Origin: Bactrocera neohumeralis
Taxonomy: Eukaryota; Arthropoda; Insecta; Diptera; Tephritidae
Length of the DNA: 64,000 nt
Direction: 5' to 3'
NCBI RefSeq assembly: GCF_024586455.1
Contig: NC_065919.1
Span: forward strand, 21,694,017 to 21,758,016
Shown: piece by piece, positions 56,241 through 64,000 of the stretch
Layout of the letters: each line of letters begins with the position of its first letter
How positions within the stretch are numbered: the stretch's first letter is position 1
Position numbers and translations under genes: made by a program
The notes under the pieces: generated by a model
The model's input: the letters and a program-made list of their open reading frames with translations, nothing else
What the model was told of the DNA's origin: nothing
Database searches by the model: none

Positions 56241-59200
56241 AGTAGTACTTGTTCACATGCCCAGCCTTTAGTAAAAGTATAACTCTAAACTTCTTAACTA
56301 TCGAGTTTTGAAATATACAACAGAGTCGCCATATCAAATTTTAGAGAGAAAAACAACAACCAAAAAGATATTAAAGAGTAGAAAAAAGTAAAAGCACGTG
56401 TATCTTAAAGCCAATAGAATGTTCCTTTTCACTTTGTGAACGGTAAAGTGCAGAAAATTGAGTTAAATAGCTGTAAAATAAATATGCAGGAAATGAAAGA
56501 GAAAATTACCAACGAAAAAATGCGGAAAATACCAAAATGAATAAAATTGATGGAACCACTCTGCTGCTGCTGACTTTGAAAAGTGAGTGAAATGTGTTGC
56601 AGGCTGTCAATGCGCAGCGCAACGCATGCGCAACAGCAGGTATACACCGATATGTGGCAACAAATGCTTAATTATGGCTACGCACTTGGGAAAAGATTTT
56701 ATTGCAACGACGGCGATGTGGAGCAGCAATTTCAATTTCTTTCAAACGGCTGCAGAATGCTTTACTTTTTCCCCAAGTTGTTGCAAGTGTATGTGTGTGT
56801 GGCGCGTTAATGACTCCACAGCTACCGTTAACTGGTTAGTATATGAGTGAACAGATAGTAAACCAGAAATATATTCATATATATAGCGTATGTAGATGAT
56901 AAAATCACTCCACATGCCGCATGCCACAAAAGTGCCATTCAACGCATCCGTTGGCAATTCATTAGAATCGATGCGGTGATTAATTTTACGAGCGCAGCAC
57001 TGGCTGACAGCTGCTGATTAATCGAATGCGTAAGTCCGATGTCCGGCTTGAACATGCTCGTCTCATGAAATACTTTTAACGCATGCATATATGCTTCTTC
57101 TAAGGGGTTACTAGAAAGTTAAAGAGAATAGTTGTGCAAAATGTCTTTTTCTTTCAGTTAAATACTTAGCTTGAAATGTTATGTGTCCAAAACTGACTTT
57201 CCTTGAGTAGGTATAACTGGTAGTTTAACTGGTCCTTCTAGAATTGAGTGGTGGGATGTTGCAAGATCAATGAGCTGACAGTGTAACTAATTTAAGAGCT
57301 TATATTCACTTGCAAATGAAGAAAAAGCAAAAAAATGGTGATTTTCTTGCCTTTGATAAAATGGTCGCTAACAAAAAAAAAAATTTAACAAATTTGTTTA
57401 CAAAGTGGTTTAAAAAATCGAAATTATTGCCAAAATCTTTAACAATAATTGATTGAACTGATAAATATATCTTAAAATATCGTATGAAAATTGCAAGCCA
57501 ATAATTCTAGCCTTTTCGGAGCATTCTTTCTAACCGACTCTGAAAACACCGTTTCGAAAAAACGTGCTTAAAGGGTAGGAAGCCGATAACTCCATTAATG
57601 TTTCGGGAACTCTTAAAAATACACTTACATTTTCGAAACAAACTGTCGTATCAACTCAAAATTTTCTGAATATATTCTAAAATATATTTATATTCAACTG
57701 ATATGCAAAAATTGATTTTTAAAATTCACAAGTAGTTGGAGATTTTTCATGAGATCTCATAAAAATGCTCCAAAGTGAATAGATACAGGAAAGACAATTC
57801 CCAAAAATGCTGACGCCAAGCAACTGCAGCTATTGGGATCGCATTTAATTTTTGGCATTTATTTTAAACTGACGCTATTGGCACACCAAAGTGAGAGTAG
57901 TGGTTATTATAGGCCGAACAATTATTTTTTTCTCTCCTATGCTAAGCTCCATAATATTTGAGGTTGGTTGGAATCGATTAAAGCGGTTGAAAAATGTTTG
58001 CCTTTGTAAGTCAGATTTGATAGCACAAGGTTTGTCACTCTAAAGTTTCTCTTAAACATCTTGTGGTCAGAATCCATGTGTGTTCCACCCAGCAGGCAAT
58101 GAAGAAATCTAAATGAATCAATGGTACCTTAGAGTGTAAAATTTTTCGAGATTTTTTTCCGAGATTTCTTAATGAAATTCGAGTCATTACGTGGGCTGTG
58201 TAGACCTTAAGGGTGAGCGTGCTTTAGACGCTGAAAAAAATTGGTTTTTTTGAGAATTTTTATGCGAGGGAAAGAAATAATTGATTAAATTTCTAGGGTT
58301 GATAATTATATATTTAAATATCCTCTGAAAATTTTTTGGATACGAAATCTTTGATATTCTGCCTTTGGGAAGCAATGGCCCGATGCATCTCGCATGTGAA
58401 TTTGTTAGACGGCGGGCTGGATGCAGGTCGCAATTTCAATCGGAAACAAAAAATTCAAAGAGATTCATATTTTTTAATAACTTATCTTCTAGTTAAACTA
58501 AAAAAATTCCCAAAAAAAAAATTAAAACTCTAAAATTTTTTAGAAATTGAAAAAAAAACAGTGGTTTTTGACCAAAATTTTACTTTATGTTGTTTCAAAT
58601 TATTTTCAAACTTGAGTTTTCTGAGTTTTCTTTAGTTTAAATAGAAGATAATTTAATGTCAAAGATAATAAACTTTCGCCCCAATTCCATACGACTTTTA
58701 GTTTTTTTTTTCTATTTTTATTACATACCATCTATGAAAATTCTATAAAGCCTTACTTAAAAAGCCGAGTATCTCGAGAAGTATTAATGATAGCGGTTTT
58801 GACCTCGGAACTTTTTTGTAGCAAATAAAATTTCCTACAAGTTTGTTCTGTACATTTTTTTTGAAAGCTCTTGTCATTTACGAGATATATACAAAAAATG
58901 CGAATTTCGTGGAAAAGTCAGGTTTAGAGCCCCGTAATATCCCGCCAATGTGAGTTTCGACTTTTTCGCAATGGTCACTTTTGTAGAGGAAATTTCATGA
59001 TGGGACTGAAAAAAATTAATAGTTCAAAAAAAAAAACAATACTCTAATACATATGTATATCTTGAGCTTACGTGCCTCATACGACATGGTGTACCAGAAG
59101 ATGTTTTTGAAAGATATCAACTAATTTTGAAATAATCTATTATACATAAATACAAGATTTTTATAATTTGCTATTGTAAGTGTTTAAAATATTGAAACGA

Positions 59201-59270
59201 ATTGTGAGAATAATATGCATAGTTTTTTTGACTGATTCGTTCGAATCATTATAGAGTGGGTCACAAATTG
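56241..59270. other. AT-rich DNA, no gene seen
   Basis: 56,330-57,000 looks unique, with short frames around 56,583-56,850 that match nothing. From 57,300 on the DNA is very AT-rich with poly-A runs and phrases such as 'cgtttcgaaaaaacgtgctt' (57,550) and 'gagtatctcgagaagtatt' (58,767) that have the feel of dispersed insect repeats, but I find no inverted ends or second copies within the window. Confidence 0.45.
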
Positions 59271-59784
59271 TGGGCTCTTAACAAAAACCGTCAATAAGAA
59301 CTCTGCAAACAACAAGTAAGAGCTCTAAGCTGAATTCACGTAGAGCGAGATAATAATAGCATTATTAAGCTTTACGTGCTGAAGATTACTTGTAGTTTAA
59401 ACGAATTTATGCGGCCACTATATTGCGAGAAGAGGAGGGCGCCATTTCAAGAAGAGAGATAGAAAGACGTGAGTGTAAAGAGCTTCAGATGCTGGATAAC
59501 AAAAGTTTGGCTCGAAACTTTATCAGAAGTTAAGGCAGCGAAAAAATGGGTGGAAAGAAATGGTTAGAAGCGATTTGGTTGGTGGCTTTTCAATCCGAAG
59601 ATAGCTAGGTAGCTTAATGAATTTTCCTTTGTTGGAATCTAGTACAACAGATAACCATATTTCGGGCCCCGGCGAATTAGATCAGCCTCTACACATTTGG
59701 GGATGTTTCATCATGCAGGCTGAATTTACTGACCATTTTATCAAAGATACCTTCAGTTTGCATAGGTGCGTTTCAAGCGCTCAT
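59271..59784. other. Possible decayed element, unidentified
   Basis: The plus strand gives short frames such as ATILREEEGAISRREIERRE (59,415-59,475) and LYTFGDVSSCRLNLL / HIWGCFIMQAEFTDHFIKDT (59,690-59,760). The WGCF phrase recalls Tc1-type transposases, but there is not enough to assign a family. Confidence 0.25.
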
Positions 59785-60430
59785 ATAAGGCGTTTTTGAT
59801 CACATCGACTGCAAATCAGCGATATGTTGAAGAACTTCGCTATGATGCGGATTGTGGCTAGACGTTCATCCACCCGGGTTAATGCCAGGACTCGGCGACG
59901 GAGTCTCTCTCCCACCACGATTCCCACATGGAATTTGCGCTCCTTTATATGGGCGCTGTAGTAAATGCCAGAAGGACTCGTCTCAGTTGTTGTCCCGTCC
60001 AACGCACTTCTTTGACGGCGGTGATGTCAGCCTTGATTTTTATTAGGACATCAACCAGCTGGGCAGCGGCACGCTTCCGGACATTATAGGTGCATGCACT
60101 CAAATCCTAATCCTTAATGCGTTTGCTATGTTCGTTATCAAAAGAAGGGTCTATCGTCCAAGGCTGTTGTTTCATTTTCATTGGGGGATTTCTGTAGGTG
60201 GCTGGTTCCAAACCCAGCGCACAACCCTGTGTAGGGGATGTTTCGCCTTCTCACTTCAAATGGGTGTTCTTTGGCTACCCAGAGGATACTTGGTTAAAGA
60301 CCGGAAGTCGTGAGCTGCTTGAGCCATGTGTAAAAGAATCGTTTCTGACCACTCCAAAGTGACTGGCGATCAGAGAACTTTCCTCACTGAACTTCTACAC
60401 ATGACTCCATCCTATAATGAGAGCTACTTT
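59785..60430 (-). mobile_element. RTE-type non-LTR 5' fragment: leader and endonuclease (antisense)
   Basis: High coordinates carry the 5' leader shared with 2,660-2,880 and 23,650-23,800 ('ggctacccagaggatacttgg', 'gtcgtgagctgcttgag'). Then the minus strand reads LSACTYNVRKRAAAQLVDVL and IKIKADITAVKEVRWTGQQL (about 60,095-59,985), the start of an APE-type endonuclease with its conserved Asn-Val-Arg and Glu-(V/I)-Arg-Trp. The open frame 59,781-60,002 continues with SGIYYSAHIKERKFHVGIVV, GERLRRRVLALTRVDERLAT and KFFNISLI. The fragment stops there; catalytic residues further on and the RT are missing. Confidence 0.85.
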
Positions 60431-61485
60431 TTAATAAAACATAGTATTGAAAAAAATAATTAACTCATATTTCATTTAATTTATACAGAAAATATTTTTT
60501 TCAAGTGTTTCGTCATCTTGTGGAATAAAAATAAATATGCGAAATTTTTGACAAATGAAGCTGCAAATAAATCACTTTCAACTTCAGTAACTTTCGCTGA
60601 AGAATTTCAAATTTTCGTAACTATGGAGATTATTGACACCTGTCAGTGCACGTAATACAAGTAAGTGTTGCAAAGGTAAAATATGCAAAAAAAAAACCAA
60701 AACATAATTGTCAAAATTCACAGAGCCTGAAGCACACGTACATACTATGTTCATAAATGTGAACAAAATCTCTGCAACATTTCACCAATACTTTGGCTTT
60801 GTTGCTCGGTGACATGACAAATTTGTTTGAATTTATCGTTGTCATAAAGATTAGCTGAAATAGCTTGGGGTGAACAAGCTTAAATTTGCAGCGAAATATT
60901 TATGTAACTTTCACACCGCGAAAAAATGCCGAAAACACATTTTTTTGCGAGCAAAATAGCTTTTCTAGTTGCAAGATAAATTTCAATAAAATAATTGTAT
61001 TTTGGTTTGGTGTAAAGTTGTCGTTAAAAGCAGTCACGTTGCCGCTAATTGAATGAATTTTGACGAACGTGTATTTCGCATTTACATATTTACGTCTTTA
61101 AGCACACACCTCAGGTCTGATCGTTTGATGATTACCAGCACCATTTGCTGATTTTGATTCATGATTTGATTTCGAAATTACTTTGCTTTGATTTCTAGCT
61201 CCAGTCTTTCGCGGCTATGGCAGATATAGCTATGTGCGGGTGAGTGGCAAATCACATTTTAGTTGTGGAAGACAGTGGTTAAAGATTGATTGTCCATAAA
61301 GTTTGAAAAAATTAACTCAACTCAATTTCTAGTAGGAAAGGCAATGAAAATATAGATATAGAAAGTTTTGTGAAATAAATGCGATTATTTGGAGTGTGTG
61401 AGATGAAATTCTGAGCTAAATGTCTTATCTTGCATAAGATTGTGTCTCATAATAGTTTCATCGATTTATCCTTTTTTTTAATTTC
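60431..61485. other. AT-rich DNA, no gene seen
   Basis: No recognised repeat or protein. Frames are shorter than 65 codons. Confidence 0.5.
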
Positions 61486-63720
61486 CACAAATATCGGCAA
61501 CTCTAATCAGAAAAAATATTCCAGTTATATTTTAAGTTAATTAATTCCTCTATTGCAGTTACTTTTTAGATTAGTTACTCACTTTTTGAAATAAGTAAGC
61601 TCTGTAAGCTAACTTTTAATTTTTTTTCGTTGCCTCTTATTTGTATTTTTTTTTTTTTCATTAATATCGGTAACTCTATTTAGAAACGTGTTTCAGTTAT
61701 TTTTTAGGTTAGTTTCTTACGCTATTCCGGTAGTTTTTAGGTTATTTACTTATTTTTTTGAAATTTGTGAACTCTATAAGTTAACCTTTAATTTTTTTGT
61801 TGCCATCTATTTGCGTTTATTTTTATTTTCACTAAAATTGGCAACTCTATTTAGAAAAAAATACCAATTACTTCCAGTTATTTTTTAGGTTAGTTACTTA
61901 CGCTTTAAAATTTGTAAACTCTATAACTTAACCTTGAATATTTTTTAGCTGCCTTTTATTTCCGTCCTATATTTTCTGATTTCATATATTGAATTTTATG
62001 AAGTTTGAAAACTCTGACCAATTTATAAATGCCTGGAGTCACCTTTATAAAAATTGCGTAAGACAAAATTGTTGGTTTTGAATATAATTAATTATATCAT
62101 TTGTGAAAGTTGGCAACCCCACGCTGAATTTATCGTACTTAAACATTTTAAAGTGTCTTTTAATTGATGCTAAATTTCCAATATTTTGTGGCTTTTCTAA
62201 CTTTTTTGTAGCAGATACGTATACAAATTTAGAAAGATGGTAACTCTAAATATATTTATAACAAAAAGATATACGTCAACAACCGCTTTGACTGCAATCG
62301 TTTTGCGGATTACGTCCTATTGTTAAGGATCTAACTTGAAAATAACTTTTAACTTGTAAAAGTTTGGCAACCTTATTTCTATATTCTGTTCCAATTTTTG
62401 AAAAAATTAAAAAAAATGCCTAACCAAATTTACTCAAAATTGATCTTTTAAAATATGGCAACTCTGCTTTTATATAATTTTTATTTTAATATGAATTTTA
62501 TAATTATTGCAAACACTTTTTAGTTTTGTTTTCTATAAGTGCGCACATGAAACTCTAATACGAAATTTTACAGTCTGGCAACCCTATTTTTTCTTCTATC
62601 CAATTTTCTGAAAAAATTGTGCATACATGTAACTAAATATCTTTAAAATTTAAAAAAATGATTCCATATAATTATAGCAAATTGAATTTTGAATTGAAAA
62701 GTGGCAACACTGCTTTTAAGGAGTTTTTATTTTAGATTAGTATTAAATTTTACAGGCTAGCAGTCTTATTTTTCTTCAACTTCAATTTTCTAAAAAAATG
62801 TTGAAGCAAATTTATTTTAAATATTGAATTCAACTTTTTAAATTGTGGCATCACTGCTTTTATATAGTTTTTATTTTATTATTAATGATTTAAAAAATTT
62901 TCAAAAATTTTTACAGGCTGGCAACCTTATTTTTTGATTTATAGCAATTTTCAATAATATTGTACATATGTACATTTATCTAATATAGAATTTATTGTAC
63001 TTGTTGTAAGAAATTGCATTTTAATATGTGGCAACATTCTTTTTTAATATATTTGTTAAAATAATTTATAATTCTTCCAAAAATAATTTTCAATATCATG
63101 CCACCAATGTCCACATGGAACTATAATTTTAAATTTAGATAGGCTGGCAACCTTATTTATTACATCGATAGAAAGTTTCAAAACAAATTGTAGAACCTAT
63201 ATTTTCAAAATATTGTATTTTATATAATTATATTAATTTTGTTAGGCTGGCAACCTCATTTATTTCTTCGATACAAAATTTCGAAAAAAAACTTGTGGAA
63301 CTAATATTTTCAAAATATAGCATTTTATTGCATATGCATATTTACAGCGAATTGAATTTTTAAAAATGTGGCAACGCTGATTTTATATAATTTTAAAAAA
63401 TTATTAAATAAAAAATATAAATGTATACATATAATTGAATTCTGAAATATATGGCAACACTGTTTTTTAATATATTTTTGTATAAATTATTAAATAAAAA
63501 TTATATAAAACAGTGTTGCCACAAATTTCAGAACTCAATATATACATAATTAATTAATTTTCAGAATTTTAAAAAATGTTGCAACGCTGTTTATATAAAA
63601 TATTTAAAAATTGTTACATGAATTAAAAAAAAACTGAGTCAATAATGTTTTTTAATATAATTAAAAAAAATTATTAAACAAAAGTTATATAAAATAGTGT
63701 TGCCACATATTTCAGAATTC
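61486..63720. repeat. AT-rich tandem region with GGCAAC boxes
   Basis: The first part has three units of 171-173 bp marked by 'tcggcaactct', 'tcggtaactct' and 'ttggcaactct' (GG at 61,496, 61,669, 61,840), each followed by 'cagttattttttaggttagt'. From 62,100 two box types recur: TGTGGCAACACTGCTTTTAT (near 62,457, 62,703, 62,847, 63,030, 63,370, 63,453) and CAGGCTGGCAACCTTATTTT (near 62,366, 62,577, 62,919, 63,146, 63,249). Around 63,511 and 63,696 the box is inverted (CAGTGTTGCCAC). No gene is present. Confidence 0.8.
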
Positions 63721-64000
63721 AATTTACTGCAAACAAGCACAAAAATAGTTTTCGAAATTTTTTACCCATGCTCCTACAAAATTCAAAATCTACCCACTGT
63801 GCAGCCATTGCTTAAATCTACTTACATACATATGTACGCATTGGCATATCTATCCAACATCAGAATTCAACACCACGATTAGGCAAGTACATATGTTTCC
63901 ACACCTACACTTCCATGCGCACATACATATTCCACACACTCGTGCTGCTTTAAGGCAATAAACACAAGTAAATTGTTGGCTGCTCCGCTTTAAATGAGTT
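63721..64000. other. Unique-looking DNA at window end
   Basis: CA-rich sequence with 'acatacatatgtacg' runs and no gene. The window ends here. Confidence 0.5.

Noticed and set aside
59690..59760. WGCF phrase suggesting a Tc1-type transposase
   Set aside because: Only one short phrase matches and no catalytic residues or inverted ends were found, so it is left as unidentified.
61486..63720. GGCAAC boxes as true RFX X-boxes
   Set aside because: Most boxes are single half-sites; the paired inverted arrangement (63,453/63,511) is about 50 bp apart, not the 0-3 bp of a real X-box.

Overview
This window looks like non-coding chromosomal DNA from a higher dipteran, most likely a tephritid fruit fly (Bactrocera/Zeugodacus type). 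The base composition is AT-rich, with many CAA/TTG and CA/TG tracts. It is full of broken insect transposons: mariner-type DNA elements, RTE-type, CR1-type and RNase H-bearing non-LTR retrotransposons, plus dispersed repeats whose ends fold into hairpins. The tephritid assignment is an inference from the look of these repeat families and was not checked by search. I see no intact host protein gene, no tRNA, no rRNA and no CRISPR array. Nearly all recognisable coding sequence is decayed transposon.

Layout. 1-9 kb: an unclassified dispersed repeat, an antisense RTE fragment, a mariner remnant, a doubly truncated CR1-type element that keeps a 2A-like peptide motif (DIESNPGP), and an RTE C-terminal fragment. 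9-16 kb: hairpin-ended repeat pieces, RNase H-type non-LTR pieces, two mariner-type remnants and a 173-bp tandem duplication. 16-24 kb: a unique-looking stretch, a mariner-type remnant, a full-length hairpin-ended repeat, a possible gag-like ORF1 remnant, a DD34D mariner with all three catalytic Asp replaced, and the longest RTE fragment. 24-32 kb: mostly antisense R1/LOA/I-type fragments, with a DD41D (rosa-like) mariner remnant. 32-34.4 kb: unique-looking, locally GC-rich DNA. 35-42.6 kb: a mariner remnant, the longest RNase H-type element (plus strand), a TTG tract, a TTACTTTTT-rich tandem region and another mariner. 42.6-52.9 kb: CAA-rich unique DNA, more non-LTR pieces, a mariner deletion derivative with paired terminal inverted repeats and TA flanks (47,487-48,236), a 900-bp hairpin-ended repeat, and a 507-bp MITE-like element with 22-bp terminal inverted repeats (51,112-51,618). 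53.4-55.8 kb: a 2.4-kb satellite of a 7-bp unit (ATACCTT), apparently grown inside a dispersed repeat. 56-64 kb: AT-rich DNA, an RTE endonuclease fragment, and an AT-rich tandem region built on GGCAAC boxes (61.5-63.7 kb).

The most interesting items are the 2A-like motif at the amino end of the CR1-type remnant, the 7-bp satellite and its apparent birthplace, the GGCAAC-box satellite, the related hairpin-ended repeat families, and the two non-autonomous inverted-repeat elements. No promoter, terminator or ribosome-binding site could be supported. The unique stretches could be introns or intergenic DNA of a large host gene, but no exon could be recognised.
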